Positions 25,389 to 34,275 of a stretch of 64,000 nt of DNA are shown one piece after another. Each line of letters begins with the position of its first letter. The first letter of the stretch is position 1. The notes under the pieces are model-generated. The model ran no database searches, was not told the DNA's origin, and worked only from the letters and a program-made list of their open reading frames with translations. The stretch is from NCBI RefSeq assembly GCF_011045195.1, contig NZ_CP049199.1, positions 4,323,501-4,387,500 of the forward strand, read 5' to 3'. Origin of the DNA: Caulobacter soli (GTDB taxonomy: Bacteria > Pseudomonadota > Alphaproteobacteria > Caulobacterales > Caulobacteraceae). Position numbers and translations under genes: made by a program.

Positions 25389-26912
25389 TTAACGGGGACT
25401 CGCCTCGAACGCCTGGAACTCCCGCTCCAGCCGCCACTGGGCCGTGGCCTTGCGGCTGCCCGCCAGGAACGTGTCGCAGGCCGGGCCGGCCTTGGCGCAG
25501 GCGGCGACCGGCGCGCGGGGCGAGGCCCACAGGCTGGGACCGGGCAGGAAGCTGTATTCCAGGCTGGCGCGGGCGGCGGCCTTGAGGTCGGCATAGGTCA
25601 GGCCCTGCTCGACGACGGCGCGCAGATACTCGTTGGTCAGGTCGATGCGCGAGACGCCCTCATCGTCCGTGGACAGAACGAACGGCACGCCAGCCTTGCG
25701 GTAGAGGGCCAGCGGATGGTCGGCGCCCTTCACCCCCAGGATGACGTCGTTGCTGGTCAGGTTGATCTCGACCGCGATCCCGTCACGGGCCATTCGAGCC
25801 AAAAGATCGTGGGCGCCGTCCTCGTAGGCGATGTCGACGCCGTGGCCGATACGGTTGGCGCCGGCTGTCTCGACCGCCTCTCGGACATGGAAGCGCAACT
25901 CGCGCGGGGTGACCAGGCCCAGGGTCAGCTCGCCGGCGTGCAGCGACAGCTTCACGTTCGGATACTGGGCGTGCAGGAACTGGATCATCCGCATGTGCAG
26001 GTCGTAGTCGGCCAGCGAGACCGGGTGGTCCTCGGGCGCGACGATATTGACGCCGACGAAGCGCGGATCGCCCTCAGCCAAAGCAAAGGCCGAGGCCAGT
26101 TGGGCGAAGACCACCGATCGCGGCAGGATGCGCACCGCGAAGCCCTGATAGCCCAGCACCACCGCGCAGGGTCCGGTGCGCGGCTTTTGGGCCAGGCACC
26201 CCTGGCGACGATCGGCGTCCGCCTCGGCGGCGTCGAACTCCTGGCGGGCCTGGGCGACCATGGCCGGCAGCTTGGGCTGGATCGCCGCCAGGGCGCCGGC
26301 GAAATCGCCGGTCCAGGGCGTGTCCTTGAACGACCAGGCCAGGTCGCCCATCGCCGTGGGATTCACCGAGGTCTCGACATAGCCCACGGTGTCACCGGCC
26401 GCGTAGTCCCGGACCACCGCCAGCATGGGGCCAAGCTTGCCGTCGCCCGCCGCCCCGAACCGGTTGAAGGTGGCGAAGAACTGGTCGTGGCCCGAGGCCA
26501 TGGCCCCGTCGGCGCCGGGATTGTAACTTCTCATCGAGAGCGAATTGATCGCCCGGTTGTAGAGGGCCGTGTTGGCCGCGGCCAAGCCCTTGGCCGGGAC
26601 CTTGCCCGGCGCGTCGCAGGGGCCGGCGACGATGGACGGCAGGACGTCGGTGGTCACGCACAGCCCGCCCTCGTCGGCCCAGGCCAGGAAGTCCTCGGCA
26701 TAGGCCGCGCCGGACAGGTGATTGTGCAGGTCGCCGCCCTTGGGCATGGCCCGCAGGAACAGCCGCAGTTGGGCGCGGTCCTTGACGATGGCGTCGAAGC
26801 GGGCGGCGGTGCGCGCCTCGGGGGTCGGGGCCGCTTTGGGGGCGGCATGCGCCGCGCCGCTCAGCAGCAGCACGCTCAAGGCCGCGCCCGCCAGTCGTTT
26901 CACGCCGATCAT
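25389..26912 (-). CDS. Secreted adenosine deaminase-like hydrolase
   Basis: A 507-residue exported amidohydrolase (signal peptide near residues 1-23: RLAGAALSVLLLSGAAHA). Zinc and catalytic residues are clear: GGDLHNHLSG, KLSLHAGE, ANRIGHGVDI and LSTDDEGVSR, the order found in adenosine deaminases. The length and signal peptide fit the extracellular ADGF/CECR1-like branch rather than the 330-residue cytosolic enzyme. It should deaminate adenosine, or a related nucleoside, in the periplasm. The C-terminus has a Cys pair (VAACAKAGPACD). No nucleoside genes are adjacent. Confidence 0.88.
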   Translation of the reverse strand: MIGVKRLAGAALSVLLLSGAAHAAPKAAPTPEARTAARFDAIVKDRAQLRLFLRAMPKGGDLHNHLSGAAYAEDFLAWADEGGLCVTTDVLPSIVAGPCDAPGKVPAKGLAAANTALYNRAINSLSMRSYNPGADGAMASGHDQFFATFNRFGAAGDGKLGPMLAVVRDYAAGDTVGYVETSVNPTAMGDLAWSFKDTPWTGDFAGALAAIQPKLPAMVAQARQEFDAAEADADRRQGCLAQKPRTGPCAVVLGYQGFAVRILPRSVVFAQLASAFALAEGDPRFVGVNIVAPEDHPVSLADYDLHMRMIQFLHAQYPNVKLSLHAGELTLGLVTPRELRFHVREAVETAGANRIGHGVDIAYEDGAHDLLARMARDGIAVEINLTSNDVILGVKGADHPLALYRKAGVPFVLSTDDEGVSRIDLTNEYLRAVVEQGLTYADLKAAARASLEYSFLPGPSLWASPRAPVAACAKAGPACDTFLAGSRKATAQWRLEREFQAFEASPR

Positions 26913-27002
26913 CGTCTCGCCCCGCCCATGCCTGCCACCTACCCAAGGTGATTTGCATTGCTTGGCAAATCCAGTCTTTACGACGGGCGCGCGGTTGGCG
27001 GG

Positions 27003-28349
27003 CTACGCCACCTTCAGCGGCAGCTCGCGGGCCGGGGCGGCGCCGATCGGGCTGGCCATCAGGTCGGTGATCGCCGGACCGGAGACGAAGCGCAGGCCGG
27101 CGGCGCGGCAGGCTTCCAGTTCCTTGGCGTCGCGCAGGCCGGTAACGCCCTGGCGAACGCCCTTGGCCCGATAGGCCCCCTGGGCCGAGGCGAACTGGCC
27201 GATCGCCTCGATCCGGGTCCGCAGGTCGTCGTCGGGCAGCGACAGGGTGATGCTGGTGGCCAGGTCGCCTGGCAGGGTGCCGACCGGGAAGTTCGGCTCG
27301 GTGATGTTCAGGTCGATGAAGGCGAAGTGCGGCGCCAAGAACTGGCGGATCTGGCCCAGCGTGCCCAGCGAGGGCTCGCGCGGGGTGTCGTAGATCGTCG
27401 CGCCCAGGCGGGCCTGCATGGCCATCGGATAGCGCGACAGCCGGCGCTTGTAGGCCTCCTGCGAGGCCGGGCTAGTCAGGTTCCAGAAGCTGAACGGCAC
27501 GAACAGCATGCCCGCGTCGTCGGCCTTGGCGAAGGTCGCCTGGGCGTCGTTCAGGCAGTTGAGGTCGCGGCTCAGCAAGGGTGCGTCCTCGGTGGGGCGC
27601 GGCCCCATCAGGTCGGAACGCAGGCCGATCACCGCGCCAACGAAGGATTCCGACGGCGGATGGTACAGGCCCCACCAGCCCGTGGCGGGCGGCGGCGGCG
27701 GCTTGGGCTTCTCTGGGGCCGGGGCGGCCTTGGCCGGCGCAGGCTTGGACGCGGCGGCGGGCGCGGGCGCCGAAGGGGCCGCGGCGGGGGCGGAAGCGGG
27801 TTCGGCGGCCGGTTCGACGGCGGCCTCGACGACCGGCTCGGCGGCCGGCGGCGCGGGGGCGGCGCTCTGGGGCGTCTCCGTCTGGGCCAGGGCGGCGTGC
27901 AGCACCTCGTCGACCACGGCCTCGCTGGGCTTGCTGGGGACGGCTCGGATTTCCTCGGCGGTGATCACCTGGACGTGGCCGGCCGGACCGGCATAGCCCC
28001 GGCCGGCGATCAGGCTGGCCAGCGAGGCTTGCGACAGGCTGGCGAACTGCAGGACGGCCTTCTCGTCGCCCTCGAAGGTCAGCAGGCACACCTGGCCGGC
28101 TTCGCGACCGGGAAACAGGCCCGCCTCAAGCTCGACGGCCAGGGTCTGCATCTCAACGGGATCCAGGCTCCCGGCCTTGGTGTCGGCCAGCACGAAGGCC
28201 AGCGGCGCCACGGCGCCGTAGCGGCGCGGGGCCTTCCAGCGGTGCTTCAGATACAGGTCGGCGGCGGCTTCCACCTGGGAGACCGGGAGGCTCCGACCCG
28301 CCTCGGCGGTCCCGGCGACCAGAATTCTCAAGCACGCTATTGCCGTCAT
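27003..28349 (-). CDS. Two-domain protein with a probable degenerate EAL-like C-terminus
   Basis: A 448-residue protein of unclear family. Residues 1-140 are a mixed alpha/beta domain, 145-224 a very Ala/Pro/Glu/Lys-rich linker, and 225-448 a second domain. The second domain resembles the course of an EAL phosphodiesterase: an N-terminal WWGLYHPPS strand, LFVPFSFWNL near the VNLS position, and a final GVRQGVTGLRDAKELEACRAAG where active enzymes have the AEGVET segment. The EAL, NE and DDFG metal residues are not found, so hydrolysis of cyclic-di-GMP is unlikely. The domain assignment is my inference from the pattern. The gene stands alone, preceded by about 180 bp before the next repeat. Confidence 0.5.
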   Translation of the reverse strand: MTAIACLRILVAGTAEAGRSLPVSQVEAAADLYLKHRWKAPRRYGAVAPLAFVLADTKAGSLDPVEMQTLAVELEAGLFPGREAGQVCLLTFEGDEKAVLQFASLSQASLASLIAGRGYAGPAGHVQVITAEEIRAVPSKPSEAVVDEVLHAALAQTETPQSAAPAPPAAEPVVEAAVEPAAEPASAPAAAPSAPAPAAASKPAPAKAAPAPEKPKPPPPPATGWWGLYHPPSESFVGAVIGLRSDLMGPRPTEDAPLLSRDLNCLNDAQATFAKADDAGMLFVPFSFWNLTSPASQEAYKRRLSRYPMAMQARLGATIYDTPREPSLGTLGQIRQFLAPHFAFIDLNITEPNFPVGTLPGDLATSITLSLPDDDLRTRIEAIGQFASAQGAYRAKGVRQGVTGLRDAKELEACRAAGLRFVSGPAITDLMASPIGAAPARELPLKVA

Positions 28350-28533
28350 GGGACCGGAAACTACGCGCGAAAGCTTGGCGAAATCTTTACGTAGGGATAG
28401 CTAACGCCATCTTTACCTCAAAGATCAGCGTTCTTCGCAAAACCGTGACAATTGGGCGCAGGTTTGCTGGAAGAAATGGCCCCAACCGGTGGATACGAGC
28501 CCGTAGCCGCCCGCCTCGCTGGCGCGCGAATGC

Positions 28534-28622
28534 CTCGTCCTTCGACAAGTTCAGGATGAGGCATTCGAGCTCAACCGCCCTAAAACGTAGCCCTCATCTT
28601 GAGCTTGTCGAAGGCCGAGGGC
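28534..28622. repeat. Intergenic inverted repeat, family F
   Basis: CCTCGTCCTTCGACAAGTTC at 28534 and the near complement GAGCTTGTCGAAGGCCGAGG at 28601-28620 flank about 45 bp, with CAGGATGAGG against CCCTCATCTTG. The rest of the 306-bp gap between flanking genes (28350-28655) shows nothing else. Confidence 0.75.
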
Positions 28623-28655
28623 GACTCCTCGGCGACGAGCGAACGCCCACAGCGC

Positions 28656-29246
28656 CTAGACGAACGCTTCCTGCAGGCGGAAATCCAGGCGCTGCTTGAC
28701 GCCCGGCCAGTCGGCGTCGGTGATCGAGAACACGGCGGTGTCGCGCACGTGGCCGGTCCAGGTGATCTTGTGATTGCGCAGCACGCCGTCCTTGTCGGCG
28801 CCCAGCTTCTCGACGGCGGCCTGGCTGCGGCCGTTGCGCACGTCGATCATGAACTCCACACGGATCGCGCCGGCGTCGAAGGCGTGGCCCAGCATCAGCA
28901 GCTTGGACTCCGGGTTGATCGGGCCCGAGCGGGCGTCGGGGTGCAGGAAGGTCGAACCGACTTCCAGGCCCTTGTGCAGCTTGCGGATGTTCAGATAGCT
29001 GGACGTGCCGACCACCTTGTTGTCGGACAGTCGGCGGATGGCGAAGCCGATCCGTTCGCCGCGCTCGGTCTCGCCCTTCAGCGCGCCCCACCAGTCGGCG
29101 AAGCCCTCGCCGCAGCCGTTGGTCGACATGATCTCCCAACTGGCGGGATCGCAGTCGATCGCGCCCTTCAGCTCGGCGCGCAGCTCTGGCGTGATCGGTT
29201 CGAGCCGCACGTAGCGGCCTTCGAGGGGGCGAATCTGGATGTTCAT
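28656..29246 (-). CDS. GNAT family N-acetyltransferase (RimJ/RimL-like)
   Basis: A 196-residue acetyltransferase of the type that transfers acetyl from acetyl-CoA to protein N-termini or small amines. Visible elements are RPLEGRYVRLEPI at the start, IGFAIRRLSDNKVVGTSSYLNI (beta2-beta3), the cofactor-loop region GLEVGSTFLHPDARS, and RVEFMIDVRNGRSQAAVEKLGADKDG in motif B. The ATG at 29246 starts the conserved part; a longer frame from 29312 lacks homology. Substrate unknown. Confidence 0.85.
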   Translation of the reverse strand: MNIQIRPLEGRYVRLEPITPELRAELKGAIDCDPASWEIMSTNGCGEGFADWWGALKGETERGERIGFAIRRLSDNKVVGTSSYLNIRKLHKGLEVGSTFLHPDARSGPINPESKLLMLGHAFDAGAIRVEFMIDVRNGRSQAAVEKLGADKDGVLRNHKITWTGHVRDTAVFSITDADWPGVKQRLDFRLQEAFV

Positions 29247-29493
29247 GGGCGGCAGGATGACCCCGCCCGGCGGCCGGGCGCAAGATCGGGCGGAGATCGG
29301 GGCGACCTTCATACCGCCCTCGCCCTTTACGCAAGCACCTTGGCCGGGGCCTTCGCCGCGCCGCGCGACTCGCTTCGAAACGGCCGGGTCAAGAGACGAA
29401 TCAGGTTCGAATTTCAGTATTCATTCAAGATATAGACCGATATCTAAAACATATATCAGCAGTAAATACCCACAGTAATATTAAATTTACCAT

Positions 29494-29528
29494 GAAAACG
29501 GCCACGTTTACAGCAACGTAGCGTTTTC
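29494..29528. other. Hairpin in an AT-rich intergenic island
   Basis: The space between 29247 and 29695 contains about 200 bp (29400-29610) of unusually AT-rich sequence. Within it GAAAACG...ACGTT-TACAGC-AACGT...CGTTTTC can form a 35-nt imperfect hairpin. No T run follows on either strand. I see no gene on the island; it may be promoter sequence for the small gene downstream or a remnant of transferred DNA. Confidence 0.35.
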
Positions 29529-29695
29529 AATAAAACATAATTGCAACCGAATTCGATTTTACATAGTTTTACGTTTGGGAATCTCAGGATTCGCATTCAT
29601 TTTAATGACCGTCCCACTCACGTCGCGTCGGCTTCCGATCGACGTAGCCCAAGGCGTCGCTTGAGCGGTACGGCCTCAGTAAAGAGACGCGTCTC

Positions 29696-29908
29696 GTGCC
29701 CAGTCGTTCAGCTCGATCGAACGCCCTTAAGCCGGAAAACAAGGCGCTGGTGGTCTTCACCTCGGCGTTGCAGTTGATGGCCATTGTCGTGGTCTGGCTG
29801 CTGGCCATCATTCCAGTCGGCCTGATGGCCCTGGCCGTCACCTTGTGGAAGCTGGCGTCCAAACTCGTTCCACACGCCGGGGCCGCCAAGAGCGTCCCTC
29901 CGCTCTGA
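29696..29908 (+). CDS. Possible small membrane protein
   Basis: A 70-residue frame starting with GTG. A basic N-terminus (SRSARSNALKPENK) is followed by one or two hydrophobic stretches covering roughly residues 17-50 (VVFTSALQLMAIVVVWLLAI, then PVGLMALAVTLWKLA). Base composition falls back to the genome norm at this point. The frame is short and has no clear ribosome site (GAGACGCGTCTC precedes it), so it may be spurious. If real, it would sit in the inner membrane. Confidence 0.4.
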   Translation: MPSRSARSNALKPENKALVVFTSALQLMAIVVVWLLAIIPVGLMALAVTLWKLASKLVPHAGAAKSVPPL

Positions 29909-29975
29909 TTTTCGCACCTCGCCCAACCTTCACCGCCCAGCGCTCCGGCGCCCTGCCCGAGCGCCCAGACACCGC

Positions 29976-30902
29976 ATGGAACTTCGCCACCTCCGCTACT
30001 TCCTCGCCGTCGCCGAGGAACAGAACTTCACGCGCGCCGCCGCCCGGATCGGCATCGGCCAGCCGCCGCTCAGCCAGCAGATCCGCGACCTGGAGGACGA
30101 GATCGGCTACCCGCTGTTTCACCGGCGGCCGCACGGCGCGATCCTGACCGAGGCGGGCCAAGCCTTCATCGGCGGAGCGCGGCAGGTGCTGGCCCTGGCC
30201 GACGGGGCCAAGCGCGCCGCCCAGCGGGCCGGCGGGGGCCAGCAGGGCGCGCTGCGGGTGGGCTTCACCTCGTCGGCCAATTTCCACCCGGCGGTCACCG
30301 AGGCCTTCGCCCTGTTCCATTGGAAGTATCCCGAGGCCAGCCTGATGGTCGAGGAAGGCACCTCCACGCGCCTGGCCGAGCGGCTGATCCGCGCCGAACT
30401 GGACGCCGCCTTCGTCCGCCCCAGCAATGTTCCCGACACCAGCCTGGACCTGCTGTCTCTGGGCGACGAGCCGCTGATCCTGGCCCTGCCCGCCGGACAC
30501 GCCCTGGCCGGTCAGGCCCGCATCGCGCTGGCCGCGCTGCGGCGCGAGCCGTTCGTGATCTTCTCGCGCGCCCTGGGCCAGACCTTCCTGAACCTGCTGC
30601 TCGAGGCCTGCCGGCGCGAGGGTTTCGAGCCGACACTGGGCCAGGAGACGCCGCAGATCGGCGCGATGATCAACCTGGTCGCCGCGGGCCTGGGCGTGGC
30701 TCTGGTGCCGGCCTCGATCGCCCAGCTGGCGGTGCGAGGCGTGGTCTATCGGCCGATCGACGGCCTGGCGCCGCGCGTCGGCCTGGCCCTGGCCACTCGC
30801 CGCGAAGACCTCTCGCCCCTGGGCCGCAACTTCCTGGCCCTGATCCCGCCCTCGTCGGGCGGCGACGCCGAACACGGCGATGCGCCCCGGCGCGGAGGCT
30901 AG
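29976..30902 (+). CDS. LysR family transcriptional regulator
   Basis: A 308-residue LysR protein. The N-terminal winged helix-turn-helix reads MELRHLRYFLAVAEEQNFTR, AAARIGIGQPPLSQQIRDLE, then LFHRRPHGAILTEAG. An effector-binding domain of type 2 periplasmic-protein fold follows (LRVGFTSSANFHP, VPDTSLDLLSL, GLGVALVPASIA). It is closest in layout to the CatR/BenM-like branch. The gene is not divergent from an obvious target: upstream is the small membrane ORF and downstream a convergent gene overlapping by 4 bp. Targets unknown. Confidence 0.93.
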   Translation: MELRHLRYFLAVAEEQNFTRAAARIGIGQPPLSQQIRDLEDEIGYPLFHRRPHGAILTEAGQAFIGGARQVLALADGAKRAAQRAGGGQQGALRVGFTSSANFHPAVTEAFALFHWKYPEASLMVEEGTSTRLAERLIRAELDAAFVRPSNVPDTSLDLLSLGDEPLILALPAGHALAGQARIALAALRREPFVIFSRALGQTFLNLLLEACRREGFEPTLGQETPQIGAMINLVAAGLGVALVPASIAQLAVRGVVYRPIDGLAPRVGLALATRREDLSPLGRNFLALIPPSSGGDAEHGDAPRRGG

Positions 30903-31255
30903 GCGCGCACGTCCAGGCCTTCCAGCCGGTCCAACGCCCAGCCCATGCGGGCCACGTCGTTGGCGTCGCCGCGATAGGCCGCCCCGCCCTGGGCCTGGCG
31001 GGCCAGATCGACGAAGTCGGCCTGCTGGTCGTCGGCGGCGCCCGGCAGGCTCACGCTCAGGCTGACCAGGGCGGTGCTGTCGCGCAGCGACATCGCGCCG
31101 GAACGGACCTGGCCGTTGACCCAGTCGCGCATGTCCTGGCGGGTGGCGCTGGTCGGATCGAAGGCCGGGACCGCGGCGTCGCTCGCCGCCCCCATCGTCG
31201 CTCCGGTCGGCGCGGGAAGCGGCGGCGCATAGGCGGCGCGGGATTCGATCTTCAT
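30899..31255 (-). CDS. Small conserved protein of unknown function
   Basis: A 118-residue soluble acidic protein: an Ala/Pro-rich N-terminus, then [20 protein letters not shown], a Ser/Leu strand and an Ala/Gly/Asp-rich helical end. No signal peptide or known motif. The ATG at 31255 has GGAGGCC just upstream. Its stop overlaps the LysR stop by four bases (convergent). Coding character is good; function unknown. Confidence 0.6.
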   Translation of the reverse strand: MKIESRAAYAPPLPAPTGATMGAASDAAVPAFDPTSATRQDMRDWVNGQVRSGAMSLRDSTALVSLSVSLPGAADDQQADFVDLARQAQGGAAYRGDANDVARMGWALDRLEGLDVRA

Positions 31256-31420
31256 GGCGGGCCTCCTGGCCGGTGCTTTCCGGCTCCATCGCGCGCCAGC
31301 AAGGACCGCGCCATTTCGCCACGGCCAAGCTTTTCAACGGCTTGCCGCATGGGCAAAACCGACACGGCGGAAGCGGTCGGCACAATCTTTCACCCCGGCA
31401 TGGTCGAGCACGACACGCCC

Positions 31421-31450
31421 TTGCCGTCCGCGTCAATTCGGTGCTAGAAC
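31421..31450 (+). promoter_or_regulatory. Predicted housekeeping promoter of the acyl-CoA dehydrogenase gene
   Basis: TTGCCG (31421-31426) and GCTAGAAC (31443-31450) fit the Caulobacter housekeeping consensus TTGACGS-N10-14-GCTANAWC. The -10 matches at every fixed position and the spacer is one base over the quoted range. Transcription should begin near 31457, inside the palindrome described next. Confidence 0.6.
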
Positions 31451-31454
31451 GATT

Positions 31455-31470
31455 TCAAACAAGTGTTTGA
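31455..31470. promoter_or_regulatory. PsrA-like operator at the predicted start point
   Basis: TCAAACAAGTGTTTGA is an inverted repeat with 7-base arms. CAAAC-N4-GTTTG fits the published PsrA box of Pseudomonas, (G/C)AAAC-N2-4-GTTT(G/C); PsrA is a TetR-type fatty-acid-responsive repressor. It covers the expected transcription start of an acyl-CoA dehydrogenase gene, a position suited to repression. The cognate regulator is not in this window. Confidence 0.6.
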
Positions 31471-31499
31471 GATCACAAGAAACGGAATCGGGAAGCGCC

Positions 31500-32807
<1,308 letters not shown>

Positions 32808-32830
32808 GGTTTTTCGTCCGTGGAATGAGG

Positions 32831-32863
32831 AAGGCCTCCCGGAGCGATCCGGGAGGCCTTTTC
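32831..32863 (+). terminator. Intrinsic terminator of the acyl-CoA dehydrogenase gene
   Basis: AAGGCCTCCCGGA-GCGA-TCCGGGAGGCCTT is a 13-bp perfect stem with a GCGA loop followed by TTCTTT. The same 33 bases recur exactly at 34208-34240. Confidence 0.9.
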
Positions 32864-32885
32864 TTTGGACGTCCAGCGGCGGCTA

Positions 32886-33530
32886 TTACGCTGGCGACTT
32901 CACGCTGGGCCGTTCCGCCACGCGCGCCCGCCACGCCGTCAGGGCCGTGCAGTCCTCGGGGATGGCGATGCGGGCGAAGTCAGCGAAGGCCAGGCCGCCC
33001 CAGACCGTGATGTCGGCCATCGAGAAGGTCTCGCCGGCCACGTAATCCCGCTCGCGCAGCACGCCGTCGAAATAGCGCATGCCGGCCACCGCCTTGTCGC
33101 GCGAGCGCTCGCCCCAGGCCTGGCGACCGTCCCAGTCGGGGCTCTTGTGGGGCAGCAGCTTCTCGCCCAGGCCCGGCGTGGCGTGGTGGAAATAGATCCC
33201 GACCGCGTCGATCAGCTCGGACTCGGCCCGCTTCTGCATCATGTGGATCACCGCCTTCTCGCGTGGCGTCTTGCCGGTCAGCGTCGGGTTGCCGTCGAGA
33301 TTGTCGAGGTACTCGGTGATGGCCGTGCATTCGGAGATGAAGAGGCCGTCGTCCAGCTCCAACACCGGCACCGTGCCCGTCGGGTTCTTCGCCAGGAAAG
33401 CCGGCTGCTTGTGCTCGGCGCCGGGCAGGTCGACCGGCACGAAGGTGACGGCGTCGGCCAGACCCTTCTCGGCCAGGGCGATGCGAACGCGGGCCGGATT
33501 GGGCCCGATGGCGAAGTCGTGGATTTTCAT
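32886..33530 (-). CDS. Glutathione S-transferase family protein
   Basis: A 214-residue GST. The N-terminal thioredoxin-like domain has PNPARVRIALAEKG, with Asn/Arg near the glutathione thiol, the cis-Pro segment TGTVPVLELDDGLFISE, and Glu-Cys glutathione-binding residues (SECTAITEYLD). The C-terminal helical domain includes FSMADITVWGGLAFADF, the N-capping box. It should conjugate glutathione to electrophiles or reduce related substrates. It diverges from a TetR gene, with two palindromic operators between the starts, so its expression is likely controlled by that regulator. Confidence 0.9.
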   Translation of the reverse strand: MKIHDFAIGPNPARVRIALAEKGLADAVTFVPVDLPGAEHKQPAFLAKNPTGTVPVLELDDGLFISECTAITEYLDNLDGNPTLTGKTPREKAVIHMMQKRAESELIDAVGIYFHHATPGLGEKLLPHKSPDWDGRQAWGERSRDKAVAGMRYFDGVLRERDYVAGETFSMADITVWGGLAFADFARIAIPEDCTALTAWRARVAERPSVKSPA

Positions 33531-33552
33531 GGCGGCTGCCTCTTCGTTGATT

Positions 33553-33627
33553 CTACCTATCGATAGGTAGACGAAATCCGTAAAGCCCTTTCGCGGCGCG
33601 CCGTCAACGATTATCTATCGGTAGATA
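33553..33627. promoter_or_regulatory. Paired palindromic operators between GST and TetR genes
   Basis: Two related sites lie in the 112-bp divergent region: CTACCTATCGATAGGTAG (33553-33570, a perfect palindrome) and TATCTATCGGTAGATA (33612-33627, imperfect at the centre, followed by GGTAAGGAG). Both contain CTATCGRTAG. One is just upstream of the GST start; the other ends a few bases before the TetR ribosome site. This arrangement suits autorepression plus control of GST by the adjacent TetR protein. Confidence 0.75.
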
Positions 33628-33642
33628 GGTAAGGAGACGCCG

Positions 33643-34203
33643 GTGCCCCCCGAGACGAAGATCGACACGCGACAGGCGATCATGGACGCGGGGCAGGCCG
33701 TGGTGCAGGCCCGTGGCTACAACGCCCTGAGCTTCCGCGAACTGGCCAAGACGGTCGGGATCAAGAGCGCCAGCATCCACTACCACTTCCCGACCAAGGG
33801 CGACCTGGGCGCGGCCCTGGCCAAGCGCTACACCGAGACGGCGGCCGCGGGCCTCGAGCGCGTCCTGGCCGCCACGCCCGACGCGTCCGAACGCATCAGC
33901 CACTATACGGGCGTGTTCCGCGCCGCCCTGCTCAACGACAACCGCATGTGCCTGGTCGGGATCATGGCCGCCGAAAAGACCGACCTGCCCGCCGAGGTGC
34001 TGGTCGAGGTCGACAAGTTCGTCGCCCTCAACGTCGCCTGGCTGACGCAGGTGCTGGGCCTGACGGGCCCCGACGCGGACGCGAAGGCCCTGGCGGTGCT
34101 GTCGGCCGTCAACGGCGCCCAGCTGATGGCGCGCGGCGGCGGCGACGTGGCGATCTACGACCGCACCATCGCCGCCTATCGGACGGCGGGGCTGCTTCCC
34201 TGA
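33643..34203 (+). CDS. TetR/AcrR family repressor of the divergent GST gene
   Basis: A 186-residue TetR protein starting with GTG behind AAGGAGACGCC. The DNA-binding domain is TRQAIMDAGQAVVQARGYNA, LSFRELAKTVGIKSASIHYH, FPTKGDL. The C-terminal domain has the YdeS/AcuR-like pattern CLVGIMAAEKTDLPAEV. Such proteins usually release DNA on binding a small electrophile or aromatic ligand. Its probable targets are the two palindromes upstream, controlling itself and the GST gene. A terminator follows immediately. Confidence 0.92.
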   Translation: MPPETKIDTRQAIMDAGQAVVQARGYNALSFRELAKTVGIKSASIHYHFPTKGDLGAALAKRYTETAAAGLERVLAATPDASERISHYTGVFRAALLNDNRMCLVGIMAAEKTDLPAEVLVEVDKFVALNVAWLTQVLGLTGPDADAKALAVLSAVNGAQLMARGGGDVAIYDRTIAAYRTAGLLP

Positions 34204-34207
34204 GACG

Positions 34208-34240
34208 AAGGCCTCCCGGAGCGATCCGGGAGGCCTTTTC
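34208..34240 (+). terminator. Intrinsic terminator of the TetR gene
   Basis: The same 33 bases as at 32831-32863: a 13-bp stem, GCGA loop and TTTTC tail. It begins 5 bp after the TetR stop codon. Confidence 0.88.
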
Positions 34241-34275
34241 AGTCACCCGCGATCAACCGCGACCGGGGCGGCCGG

